The translations under genes were made by a program, and so were the position numbers. A DNA stretch of 11,335 bases. Source: Candidatus Agathobaculum merdigallinarum (GTDB lineage Bacteria > Bacillota > Clostridia > Oscillospirales > Butyricicoccaceae). Under the pieces are notes generated by a model. It ran no database searches. It was not told the origin of the DNA and worked only from the letters and a program-made list of their open reading frames with translations. The DNA is taken from contig DXDO01000140.1 of NCBI GenBank assembly GCA_019115425.1, positions 1-11,335 of the forward strand, read 5' to 3'. Shown piece by piece: positions 1 to 6,553 of the stretch (positions within the stretch are counted from its first letter, which is position 1; the number at the start of each line of letters is the position of its first letter).

Positions 1-2
1 GT

Positions 3-87
3 TGGTGGGAGGTGGTGGATTCGAACCACCGAAGTCATAGACGACAGATTTACAGTCTGTTCCCTTTGGCCACTCGGGAAACCTCCC
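3..87 (-). tRNA. tRNA-Tyr (GTA anticodon)
   Basis: Read on the minus strand this folds as a class II tRNA. A 7-bp acceptor stem GGGAGGT/ACCTCCC is followed by discriminator A and an encoded CCA (5-3). The T arm is GGTGG-TTCGAAT-CCACC. The anticodon stem ACAGA/TCTGT carries anticodon GTA (complement of 51-53), and there is the long variable arm expected of bacterial tRNA-Tyr. It lies 31 bases downstream of tRNA-Thr on the same strand, so the two are probably cotranscribed. The window ends 2 bases past its 3' end, so further tRNAs of the cluster may lie outside. Confidence 0.97.
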
Positions 88-118
88 ATATCAAATTGTT
101 CACCTGAATGAAAAATGG

Positions 119-194
119 TGGAGCTGGTGGACGGACTTGAACCCCCGACCTGCTGATTACAAATCAGCTGCTCTACCAACTGAGCTACACCAGC
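119..194 (-). tRNA. tRNA-Thr (TGT anticodon)
   Basis: On the minus strand the acceptor stem GCTGGTG/CACCAGC is followed by discriminator T and an encoded CCA (121-119). The D loop contains AGTTGGTA, the T loop is TTCAAGT, and the 7-base anticodon loop TTTGTAA holds anticodon TGT (complement of 159-161). It is a normal 76-nt class I tRNA. It is the first gene after the promoter at 231-260 and is followed by tRNA-Tyr. Confidence 0.97.
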
Positions 195-230
195 ATTTCC
201 TCAGGTTTTGTCTGTCTCAGCGACTTGTAT

Positions 231-260
231 ATAATATCACATGGTCCACCCTTTTGTCAA
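231..260 (-). promoter_or_regulatory. sigma-A promoter of the tRNA-Thr/tRNA-Tyr unit
   Basis: On the minus strand there is a perfect -35 TTGACA (260-255), an 18-bp spacer and a -10 TATTAT (236-231). The expected transcription start is near 224, about 30 bases before the mature 5' end of tRNA-Thr. It lies immediately after the stop of the XRE regulator gene, so the tRNAs have their own start signal and do not depend on that gene. Confidence 0.8.
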
Positions 261-268
261 CAGGATTT

Positions 269-955
269 TCACTTTTTCAAAAAAAATCTTTTATTATCAT
301 TTCCCACCACATCGATCGAATCCGATACCTGCTGCAAAATAGTAAGCAACGCGCCGGACTGTTTTGGATATCGCTTGCTGATTTCATTGGGCGACAACGG
401 GAAATGATGTAATTCCTCACGGGTCAGGCCAAAGCCTTCCTCCCCTTTCGCAGCGGTACGAATGCGCAATTCACGCTCCTTGAGACGCGCGTCACACAGA
501 TATTCAAACTGCTCATGCGAGGCGCGGAACACAGCCTCCACACCGGCAGGGTCTGCCATATAAATATATCGATAAACTTTATAAATAAAAATGGATAAAT
601 ATGCTTCAATCTCATGCGGCAGCTGCATGCTGCCGGTCTGCTGTGCCAAATCCAGCAGCAGGGAAATCGCCTTTACCACCTGGTTTTTTTCTAATTCCGC
701 ATTCTCCTGCGAATCCATGCGGTCGGCCGGCACAGCGGAGCCGTCTCTTGCCATGGATCGGCCAAGCAGATAATCGCAGGACACACCATAATAATCCGCC
801 GCGCGCACGACAAAGGACAAACCCGGCTCGCGCAGGCCATTCTCATAATGGCTCAAAAGCGCCTGCGAAACACCCAAGTCACCTGCCGCCGTTCTTTGGC
901 TTATTTTCTTTTCCCGTCGCAAGAGTGCGAGCGTGCGAGAAAAATCACTGGCCAT
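269..955 (-). CDS. XRE-family helix-turn-helix transcriptional regulator
   Basis: This is a 228-residue protein. Residues about 7-62 form a Cro/C1-type helix-turn-helix: LRREKKISQRTAAGDLGVS, then QALLSHYENGLREPGL, ending with the typical YYGVSCDYLLGRS. The remaining ~160 residues are a mostly helical C-terminal part (about 85-205) that I do not recognise and that could sense a ligand or dimerise. Family knowledge supports a cytoplasmic DNA-binding regulator; the target is unknown. It has its own strong promoter (987-1015) with a leader of about 25 bases and a weak Shine-Dalgarno (GGGGT). The thioesterase-mutY operon is transcribed divergently from it. A perfect 8-base palindrome GTAATTAC at 999-1006 sits inside its promoter spacer and could be an autoregulatory site (inference). 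No clear terminator follows; the tRNA promoter begins directly after the stop. Confidence 0.88.
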   Translation of the reverse strand: MASDFSRTLALLRREKKISQRTAAGDLGVSQALLSHYENGLREPGLSFVVRAADYYGVSCDYLLGRSMARDGSAVPADRMDSQENAELEKNQVVKAISLLLDLAQQTGSMQLPHEIEAYLSIFIYKVYRYIYMADPAGVEAVFRASHEQFEYLCDARLKERELRIRTAAKGEEGFGLTREELHHFPLSPNEISKRYPKQSGALLTILQQVSDSIDVVGNDNKRFFLKK

Positions 956-986
956 ATCTCTGCTACCCCGTCATAAAACTATGTAT

Positions 987-1015
987 ATTATACAGCGTGT
1001 AATTACTCTTGTAAA
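987..1015 (-). promoter_or_regulatory. sigma-A promoter of the XRE regulator
   Basis: On the minus strand: -35 TTTACA (1015-1010), 17-bp spacer, perfect -10 TATAAT (992-987). Transcription should start near 980, about 25 bases before the ATG at 955. The spacer contains the 8-base palindrome GTAATTAC (999-1006), placed where a repressor would block RNA polymerase. Confidence 0.75.
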
Positions 1016-1189
1016 GATTGAAAAGCGTCTATTTTCTTTATTTTTTTATTCAATACTCTGCTTTCCGATAGAATTTTACATGATTTTGTTGCATAAATCA
1101 AAACACGCAACTATATATGGGGTGGCATGCTTCTCTAATTGAATTTTCAATTTTCCGTTTTCCCATTGTTCCCGCCATTTTGTTGCCGC
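1016..1189. other. AT-rich divergent intergenic region, no gene seen
   Basis: The spacer between the two divergent promoters is AT-rich and holds no supported gene; short open frames here lack Shine-Dalgarno sequences and recognisable residues. It contains one perfect inverted repeat AATTGAA-TT-TTCAATT (1137-1152), 38 bases upstream of the -35 of the thioesterase operon, which could be a regulator site. No RNA gene or terminator is visible. Confidence 0.5.
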
Positions 1190-1218
1190 TTGACGCGGCC
1201 AAATCGGGCCGATATAAT
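1190..1218 (+). promoter_or_regulatory. sigma-A promoter of the thioesterase-mutY operon
   Basis: -35 TTGACG (1190-1195), 17-bp spacer and perfect -10 TATAAT (1213-1218). The spacer includes GGCC/GGCC repeats flanking AAATCG. The expected start is near 1225, giving a leader of about 65 bases before the ATG at 1290. Confidence 0.8.
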
Positions 1219-1239
1219 AAGAAAGAAATAAATTTTTCT

Positions 1240-1265
1240 GGTGCGGCCGCTTAACCTGCCGCACC
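1240..1265 (+). promoter_or_regulatory. stable hairpin in the mRNA leader of the thioesterase operon
   Basis: Perfect 8-bp inverted repeat GGTGCGGC (1240-1247) and GCCGCACC (1258-1265) with a 10-base loop. It lies between the promoter and the Shine-Dalgarno AAGGAG (1277-1282). It is not followed by a U tract, so it is unlikely to be a terminator. It could protect the mRNA 5' end or bind a regulator; that role is inference. Confidence 0.5.
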
Positions 1266-1289
1266 TTGTCTATGCAAAGGAGCCCCAAA

Positions 1290-1712
1290 ATGACTATTGA
1301 ACAAATTCTTAAAATGCGTCAGGAGGCCAGCGGCCTGAACAAACTGATGCATATGCGCGTTATTACGCTGGACAAGGATGGCGGCGCCACAGTTGAGCTT
1401 GATCTGACCGAGGAGCTTCTCAACCCGCTCGGCATCGCGCACGGCGGCACGATCTTCACGCTGTGCGATATCGCGGCAGGCTCGGCCGCTGCGTCACACG
1501 GAATGGTCGCCGTTACGCTGGACAGCAATATTCACTACTACCGCCCCGGCCGGCTGGGCCATACCCTGACTGCGGTCGCCTACGAACGAAAGCGCGGCAG
1601 AAAAACCTCCATCTATATGGTCGAAGTGCATGACGACGAACACAAGCATATTGCCGACGCCACTTTTACCATGTTCTATAACGGACATACGCTGGAGGAC
1701 ATGCAGCATTGA
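1290..1712 (+). CDS. PaaI-family hot-dog fold thioesterase
   Basis: This 140-residue protein has the size and pattern of small acyl-CoA thioesterases (4HBT/PaaI superfamily). The signature is LLNPLGIAHGGTIFTLCD, with Asn45, the His51-Gly52-Gly53 turn and Asp60 in the positions used for thioester hydrolysis in PaaI-type enzymes. The expected hot-dog strands follow (VAVTLDSNIHYYRPG, then LTAVAYERKRGRKTSIYMVEV). It probably hydrolyses a CoA thioester in the cytoplasm; the substrate cannot be read from the sequence. ATG 1290 is chosen because AAGGAG lies 7 bases upstream; a TTG at 1266 would start before that Shine-Dalgarno and inside the leader hairpin. It is the first gene of the operon, and its stop overlaps the TTG start of mutY by 4 bases. 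Confidence 0.9.
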   Translation: MTIEQILKMRQEASGLNKLMHMRVITLDKDGGATVELDLTEELLNPLGIAHGGTIFTLCDIAAGSAAASHGMVAVTLDSNIHYYRPGRLGHTLTAVAYERKRGRKTSIYMVEVHDDEHKHIADATFTMFYNGHTLEDMQH

Positions 1713-2758
1713 GCGGCGTCTCCTCGGCTATCATTGCTCCCCTGCTGGAATGGTATGATCAGGGACACCGCAACCTGCCTTGGCGCGCGCATCCCACGCC
1801 CTATCGCGTTTGGGTGAGCGAAATCATGTTGCAGCAAACGCGCGTCGAGGCTGTGCTCGGCTATTTCGACCGCTGGATGCAGGCGCTTCCCAATATCCCC
1901 TCATTGGCTGCAGCCGATGAAGCGGTCTATATGAAGCTATGGGAAGGCCTTGGCTATTACAGCAGGGTCCGCAATCTGCACCGCGCCGCAGTCGTGCTGT
2001 GCGAGAAATACAGCGGCGCGCTGCCCGCGGATTATAAGGAACTGCTTTCCCTGCCCGGTGTGGGAGAATATACGGCAGGCGCGATCGCGTCCATCGCGTT
2101 CGGACTTTCTGTCCCCGCAGTGGACGGAAATGTCCTGCGCGTCGCTGCCCGGCTGGATAACGCGGATACGCCTATTACCGACGCGGCCTATAAAAAGCAG
2201 ACGCGCGAGCGTTTCGCCGCGCTCATGCCGGCCGACCGCCCGGGCGACTTTAATCAGGCGCTGATGGAACTGGGCGCGACGGTGTGCCTCCCCAATGGCA
2301 CACCACAGTGCAGCGCGTGCCCCGTACAGCACCTATGCCTTGGCTATCACCATGGAAATGCTGCCATGCTGCCCATCCGCGCAGCGAAAAAGCCCCGTCG
2401 CATTGAAAACCGCACTGTGCTTCTGGCGCGCTGGGGCACACTGGTAGGTATTTCCCGCCGCCCTGAAACCGGACTGCTTGCGGGTTTATGGGAACTGCCC
2501 GCGCTCGAAGGGCATCCTTCGCCGGATGAGACGCGTGCGGCGCTTGCCGCACGGGGCTGGCAGGTGGAAAAGTTTTTGTCCCTCCGCCCTGCAAAACACA
2601 TCTTCACCCATGTGGAATGGCGCATGAACGGCTATTATATTGAGCTTGCTGCCCCGCCGGAGGGGCTGATCTTTGTCAGTCCCACCAGCCTGCGTACGGA
2701 ATATGCGCTTCCCAGCGCATTCCGCCCGTTCCTTTCGGTCATTGAGGAGGAAGCATGA
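1709..2758 (+). CDS. mutY: A/G-specific adenine glycosylase MutY
   Basis: MutY removes adenine mispaired with 8-oxoguanine (base excision repair). In this 349-residue protein the glycosylase core shows the catalytic Glu38 in SEIMLQQTRVEAV, the helix-hairpin-helix LPGVGEYTAGA (115-125) and catalytic Asp139 in VPAVDGNVLRV. A 4Fe-4S cluster is bound by Cys193, Cys201, Cys204 and Cys210; the first spacing is seven residues, against six in E. coli. Residues about 220-349 form the NUDIX-like C-terminal domain that recognises 8-oxoG, with LLAGLWELPALEG visible. The TTG start is supported by GGAGGA (1694-1699) nine bases upstream and by the 4-base overlap with the thioesterase stop. It overlaps the next gene (a second DNA glycosylase) by 4 bases, so the two are probably translationally coupled. 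Confidence 0.97.
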   Translation: MSGVSSAIIAPLLEWYDQGHRNLPWRAHPTPYRVWVSEIMLQQTRVEAVLGYFDRWMQALPNIPSLAAADEAVYMKLWEGLGYYSRVRNLHRAAVVLCEKYSGALPADYKELLSLPGVGEYTAGAIASIAFGLSVPAVDGNVLRVAARLDNADTPITDAAYKKQTRERFAALMPADRPGDFNQALMELGATVCLPNGTPQCSACPVQHLCLGYHHGNAAMLPIRAAKKPRRIENRTVLLARWGTLVGISRRPETGLLAGLWELPALEGHPSPDETRAALAARGWQVEKFLSLRPAKHIFTHVEWRMNGYYIELAAPPEGLIFVSPTSLRTEYALPSAFRPFLSVIEEEA

Positions 2759-3240
2759 CGCCACAAACCGTGATTCACAATATTCCGCCGCTGTATGACG
2801 GCGAATCCCGCGTGCTGCTGCTCGGATCCATTCCCAGCCCCAAGTCGCGCGAGGTGGGTTTTTTCTACGGACATCCGCAAAATCGCTTCTGGCGCGTACT
2901 GTCCGCCGTTCTGGGCGAGGAATTACCCGTAACCATTGCAGACAAACGAGCCATGTGCCTTGCGCACCATATCGCGCTTTGGGACACCATCGCTCGCTGC
3001 AATATTGTGGGCGCATCGGATACCAGCATCAAAAATGCGGTCCCCAATGATATCCAATGGCTGCTGCACCAAACCAAAATCGAACGAATTTACGCCACCG
3101 GCGCTAAATCCGCCGCACTGTACCGCAAGCTGGTCGAGCCACAAACCCATATGCCGATCATCCAGCTTCCCTCCACCAGTCCGGCGAACGCCGCCTGGTC
3201 GCTCGAACGGCTGATAGAGGCCTATGCAAGTATTCTCTGA
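2755..3240 (+). CDS. DNA-deoxyinosine glycosylase (UDG superfamily family 6, HDG)
   Basis: This 161-residue protein carries the marks of the hypoxanthine-DNA glycosylase branch of the uracil-DNA glycosylase superfamily. The N-terminal motif is LLLGSIPSPKSREVGFFYG, followed by HPQNRFWRVL with Asn43 as the likely active-site residue. The C-terminal motif is LPSTSPANAAWS, with central strands around HHIALWDTIARC. Family members remove hypoxanthine (deaminated adenine) from DNA; activity on uracil is weaker or absent in characterised members. The ATG lies 4 bases inside the end of mutY (ATGA) behind a GGAGG Shine-Dalgarno. Placement after mutY makes a two-enzyme base-damage cassette for oxidative and deaminative damage. 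The assignment rests on motif memory, not on a database search. Confidence 0.88.
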   Translation: MTPQTVIHNIPPLYDGESRVLLLGSIPSPKSREVGFFYGHPQNRFWRVLSAVLGEELPVTIADKRAMCLAHHIALWDTIARCNIVGASDTSIKNAVPNDIQWLLHQTKIERIYATGAKSAALYRKLVEPQTHMPIIQLPSTSPANAAWSLERLIEAYASIL

Positions 3241-3299
3241 CGCAATCCCAAAGAAAGAAGGCCATCCCTACGAATAAGGAACTCTTTTCAAACGCTGCC

Positions 3300-4649
3300 T
3301 TGAAAAAGCTGATCTGGCCGCTCGTGCTTGAGCAGGTGCTGTCCATCACAGTCGGTCTGGCGGATACGATCATGGTATCCTCCGTCGGTGAGGCGGCGGT
3401 TTCCGGTGTATCGCTGGTCGATATGCTGAACGTCCTGATTATCAATATCTTTTCCGCACTGGCGACCGGCGGCGCGGTCGTTGTGGCACAGCTGCTCGGC
3501 GCCCGCGAGCGGAAGCGCGCCTGCGATGCTTCCCGCCAGCTCTATCTGGTCGTTACGGTGATCTCACTCAGCATTGCCGTATTCGTCATGTTGTTCCGCG
3601 CGCCGCTGCTGCGTCTGCTGTTTGGATCGATCGAGGCCGATGTGATGAACAGTGCATATACATATCTGACCGTCAGCATCTTCTCCTATCCGATTCTTGC
3701 CATCTATAACGCAGGCGCTGCGCTTTTCCGCGCGCAGGGCAATTCGCGTGTTTCCATGCTGATCGCCGGACTGATCAACGTGGTCAACCTGATCGGCAAT
3801 ACGATTCTGATTTTTGTACTCGACTGGGGTGTGGCTGGTGCGGCCCTTTCCTCGGTTATTTCGCGCGGTCTGGCGGCGGTCGTTATCACCGCACTGCTCT
3901 TTCGTCCGGAGAATACGGTTTCTCTTCGCACGGGAACGCGCTTTCATCCGGATTTCTCTCTGATCCGCCGCATTCTCAAGATCGGCGTGCCCAACGGCCT
4001 GGAAAACAGCCTGTTCCAGCTGGGCCGCATTCTCGTTGTGAGTATCATCGCGCTGTTCGGCACCACGCAGATTGCAGCCAATGCGGTCGCGAACAATTTG
4101 GACGCGATTGCGGTTATCCCCGGCCAGGCGATGAGCCTTGCGATGATTACGGTCGTCGGTCAATGTATTGGCTCGGGTGACGTGGAGCAAACACGTTATA
4201 TGGCGAAAAAACTGATGAAAATCACCTATCTCATCAATGCTGCCTGCTGTCTGCTGACCATTGCCGTCACACCGCTGGTGCTCCGCATTTACAGCTTGTC
4301 GCCCGAGGCGCTGTCGCTCGCGCTCGTTCTCATATTCATCCATAACGGCTGCGCTGCGCTGGTTTGGCCGGCCTCGTTTACGCTGCCCAATGTGCTGCGC
4401 GCCGCAAACGACGTGCGCTATCCCATGATCTGTTCGATCGCCTCCATGATGCTGCTTCGTCTGGCAAGCGGCTATGTGTTTGCCGTGATATTTGAGCTTG
4501 GCGCGATTGGGATCTGGATCGCCATGGTGGGCGACTGGATCTGCCGCGCAGCCTGCTTTGTCCTGCGGTTCCGCGGGACGCGCTGGCTGCGGTTCGCCCC
4601 GGGCGTGCAGCTGGTCGTGCAGAACGGCAAAAACGAACGGCTTTCATAA
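3300..4649 (+). CDS. MATE-family efflux transporter
   Basis: The protein (449 residues from this start) is a polytopic membrane protein of the multidrug and toxin extrusion family: two MatE repeats, about 12 predicted membrane helices, moving substrate out in exchange for Na+ or H+. Typical stretches are the N-terminal LEQVLSITVGLADTIMVSS and VGEAAVSGVSLVDMLN, then ALATGGAVVVAQLLGAR, and VPNGLENSLFQLGRI opening the second half. The start is uncertain. TTG 3300 is the only usual start codon in frame but has no Shine-Dalgarno and would cut off NKELFSNAA, which resembles the normal N-terminus of relatives. ACG at 3270, eight bases after AAGAAGG, would restore it (see findings). It is the last gene of the operon, 29-59 bases after the glycosylase, and is followed by a terminator. 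Export of a toxic metabolite or DNA-damaging compound is only inference. Confidence 0.9.
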   Translation: MKKLIWPLVLEQVLSITVGLADTIMVSSVGEAAVSGVSLVDMLNVLIINIFSALATGGAVVVAQLLGARERKRACDASRQLYLVVTVISLSIAVFVMLFRAPLLRLLFGSIEADVMNSAYTYLTVSIFSYPILAIYNAGAALFRAQGNSRVSMLIAGLINVVNLIGNTILIFVLDWGVAGAALSSVISRGLAAVVITALLFRPENTVSLRTGTRFHPDFSLIRRILKIGVPNGLENSLFQLGRILVVSIIALFGTTQIAANAVANNLDAIAVIPGQAMSLAMITVVGQCIGSGDVEQTRYMAKKLMKITYLINAACCLLTIAVTPLVLRIYSLSPEALSLALVLIFIHNGCAALVWPASFTLPNVLRAANDVRYPMICSIASMMLLRLASGYVFAVIFELGAIGIWIAMVGDWICRAACFVLRFRGTRWLRFAPGVQLVVQNGKNERLS

Positions 4650-4654
4650 CACAA

Positions 4655-4690
4655 AAAGGGAGAACCCATTTTTCGGGTCCTCCCTTTATT
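4655..4690. terminator. bidirectional intrinsic terminator
   Basis: Stem AAAGGGAG (4655-4662) pairs with CTCCCTTT (4680-4687) and ACCC (4664-4667) with GGGT (4675-4678), with one mismatch between the two parts and a 7-base loop. On the plus strand it follows the MATE stop by about 5 bases, but the trailing T run is weak (TTTATTGTTCT). On the minus strand it is followed by TTTTTGTG and can end the transcript of the mannitol-dehydrogenase-family gene. The 70 bases between it and 4763 hold only a small TCAAGC/GCTTGA hairpin (4716-4733). Confidence 0.8.
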
Positions 4691-4762
4691 GTTCTCTCGT
4701 CCTGTCCTGATCCAGTCAAGCGCTGCTGCTTGATACAAGACTATCTCGTTCAGACGAACAGC

Positions 4763-6382
4763 TTATAAAATCCACTCCTCTTCCTTTTCCTCACCGCAGT
4801 ACTTGCGCAGGGCCTCGCGGATGGCGCGCGGTCCCTTGTTCATCTCGTTGAACATGCGCACGACGGTCTCGCCCACACCGATCTCGAACAGGTTGACGCC
4901 GAAATAGTAGCGGTTGGACAGCAGCGGATACAGCTGATCCTCGAATACCTGGTCGCCCAGCTTGGGGTTGCCGATCAGCGAACGGACATGGTCGAGGTTG
5001 GTGTCTGGGCTGAGCTCAAACGCATCGCCGCGGTCGTCCACGCCGACCAGATAGCGCAGCCAGCCAGCCAGCACCAGCGGGATATAGACCAGCTTGGTTG
5101 CGCGGTGCGCAGGCAGGGTGGAATTGTAGTATGCATACAGCGTCGAGCCGAAGCGCAGCGGGATCTTGCGCGACGTATCGGTCGCAATACGCTGCGGGGA
5201 ATCCTGCAGGAATGGGTTAGGATAACGCTCGCCCAGCACCTCGTGCAGGAACTCGACCGGATCGATCACGCCCGGGTCAGCAACCATCGGCATAGCCTCC
5301 TGCTCGCTCATGCGGGTGATCAGGTTGACCAGTTCCTTGTCCTTCATCTCTGCGCTGATCTGCGTGTAGCCGAGCATACAGCCGAACACGCCGAGCGCGG
5401 TATCCATCGGATTCATGCAGGTGCTGACCTTCATCATCGCGGACTTTTCCACAATATCGCGCCGCGTCAGGATAACGCCGCACTGCTCAAGCGGCGGATG
5501 GCCATTCGGGAAGGCATCCTCGATCAGCAGGTAGTGCAGATTCTCGGTGTTGACGTAGATGGACGCATAGGTCCCCTTCTCGGTCACGAACGGGCGCGCG
5601 TTCTCCAGGCCATCCGCCTCGAGCTTGTCTGCAATGCGTTCATCCGGATGCGGCGTGATCTTATCGATCATGGAGAGCGGATAGGTGTTTTTCTTAATCA
5701 GATAAAAATATTCATCCTCAGAAATATGACCATGCTCCTGCCAGGCCCGCGCCATATAACGCATTGCACGCTCCAAGCGGGTGCCATTGTCCGAGCAGTT
5801 ATCCAGCGAAACAAGCGCCAGCGGCGGCAGTCCCGCGCGGCAGCGCGCCAGACTGAGGCTGGCCAGCTTGCCGAAAAAGGATACGCAGCCCTCCGGCCCG
5901 TTTTCCTGATCGCGGGCATAATCCGGAAGGAACTCATGCATATCGTCCTGGATGACGTAGCCCTTCTCGGTCAGCGTAAAGCTCACCATTTGGAGCGACG
6001 GCGCGCGGAAAATCTCGTTCAGGCGCGCCATATCCTCGCTCAGCTTCAGGCTCTCGGTTACCGAGGCGACGACCTCCTTGTTGATCGTGCCGTTGGAATA
6101 CAGTGTCACCACAAGGGACAGATGATCACAGGCGCGATAGCAGCGGTCGATCAATTCTTCATCATATCCGTCGCAGCAAATCACGCCGGTATCCGACAGG
6201 CCCGCGGTCAGCATACGCTGCGCCAGCACTGCGGGAAAAGCCCGAAACAGGTTGCCCGCGCCAAAATGCAGCCATGCCGGCGCCTTGCGCGTATTTTCGC
6301 GTACGACGTCAATGTCATACTGCGGCAGTCGGTATCCCTTCCAGGACGCATTATGCTTGATGCTTTCTTTTGTCAATTTCAT
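4763..6382 (-). CDS. mannitol dehydrogenase family oxidoreductase (fructuronate reductase-like)
   Basis: This 539-residue protein belongs to the long-chain mannitol dehydrogenase/UxuB family of NAD(P)-dependent polyol and hexuronate oxidoreductases. Visible features are the nucleotide-binding turn HFGAGNLFRAF (39-49), SLDNCSDNG (192-200), DKITPHPDE (240-248), IEDAFPNGHPPLEQCG (287-302) and the catalytic Lys region KVSTCMNPMDTALG (318-331). The family signature has Lys, Asn and His; here Lys318 and Asn324 are present but the His position is Asp327. ATG 6382 is chosen because AAAGGGAGTGA lies about 10 bases upstream; a TTG at 6430 would start before that Shine-Dalgarno. The likely role is interconversion of a keto-sugar or ketohexuronate with its polyol or aldonate in the cytoplasm (D-fructuronate to D-mannonate is the best-known case). 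No uxuA or uxaC neighbour confirms the substrate. It is transcribed alone. Confidence 0.85.
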   Translation of the reverse strand: MKLTKESIKHNASWKGYRLPQYDIDVVRENTRKAPAWLHFGAGNLFRAFPAVLAQRMLTAGLSDTGVICCDGYDEELIDRCYRACDHLSLVVTLYSNGTINKEVVASVTESLKLSEDMARLNEIFRAPSLQMVSFTLTEKGYVIQDDMHEFLPDYARDQENGPEGCVSFFGKLASLSLARCRAGLPPLALVSLDNCSDNGTRLERAMRYMARAWQEHGHISEDEYFYLIKKNTYPLSMIDKITPHPDERIADKLEADGLENARPFVTEKGTYASIYVNTENLHYLLIEDAFPNGHPPLEQCGVILTRRDIVEKSAMMKVSTCMNPMDTALGVFGCMLGYTQISAEMKDKELVNLITRMSEQEAMPMVADPGVIDPVEFLHEVLGERYPNPFLQDSPQRIATDTSRKIPLRFGSTLYAYYNSTLPAHRATKLVYIPLVLAGWLRYLVGVDDRGDAFELSPDTNLDHVRSLIGNPKLGDQVFEDQLYPLLSNRYYFGVNLFEIGVGETVVRMFNEMNKGPRAIREALRKYCGEEKEEEWIL

Positions 6383-6438
6383 AAAGCGGTCACTCCCTTT
6401 CAGTGAACGGACAAAACCGTCCTTCTTCAATTGTATCT

Positions 6439-6447
6439 AGTATACCA
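6439..6447 (-). promoter_or_regulatory. extended -10 promoter of the mannitol-dehydrogenase-family gene
   Basis: On the minus strand TGG-TATACT (6447-6439) forms an extended -10 element. The -35 region (TATGCA, 17 bases upstream) is poor, which suggests weak or activator-dependent expression. The predicted leader of about 50 bases includes a hairpin GGACGG/CCGTTC (6422-6417 with 6410-6405) just before the Shine-Dalgarno. Confidence 0.55.
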
Positions 6448-6510
6448 AAAATTCTCGAGTTTGCATAGGGAAAATCGGAAATCTTAACAAATATAGCCTG
6501 TCATAACACA

Positions 6511-6539
6511 AAAAATGCCGCACGGCAGCGCCGTGCGGC
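6511..6539 (-). terminator. intrinsic terminator after folT
   Basis: On the minus strand GCCGCACGGC (6539-6530) and GCCGTGCGGC (6526-6517) form a perfect 10-bp stem around a 3-base loop. It is followed directly by ATTTTTTGTG (T run complementary to 6515-6510). It lies 14 bases past the folT stop, a textbook Rho-independent terminator. It also insulates the promoter of the next minus-strand gene. Confidence 0.93.
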
Positions 6540-6553
6540 CATATTTGAACATT

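Noticed and set aside
137..412. 91-codon plus-strand frame over tRNA-Thr and the regulator end
   Set aside because: It overlaps a certain tRNA gene and the antisense of the XRE gene; no support.
933..1288. Two short overlapping open frames in the divergent spacer (933-1142 plus, 1076-1288 minus)
   Set aside because: Both lie across promoter elements, lack Shine-Dalgarno sequences and encode unconvincing peptides.
3564..4343. 259-codon minus-strand frame inside the MATE gene
   Set aside because: The translation is polar and repetitive (Arg/Asp/Gln/His), typical of the antisense of a membrane protein; the MATE frame is unmistakable.
4716..4733. TCAAGC/GCTTGA hairpin downstream of the MATE terminator
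   Set aside because: Only 6 bp, with no T run on either side; not called as a terminator.
4988..6406. 472-codon open frame antisense to the mannitol-dehydrogenase-family gene
   Set aside because: It is a mirror of the real coding frame; no Shine-Dalgarno and no recognisable motif.
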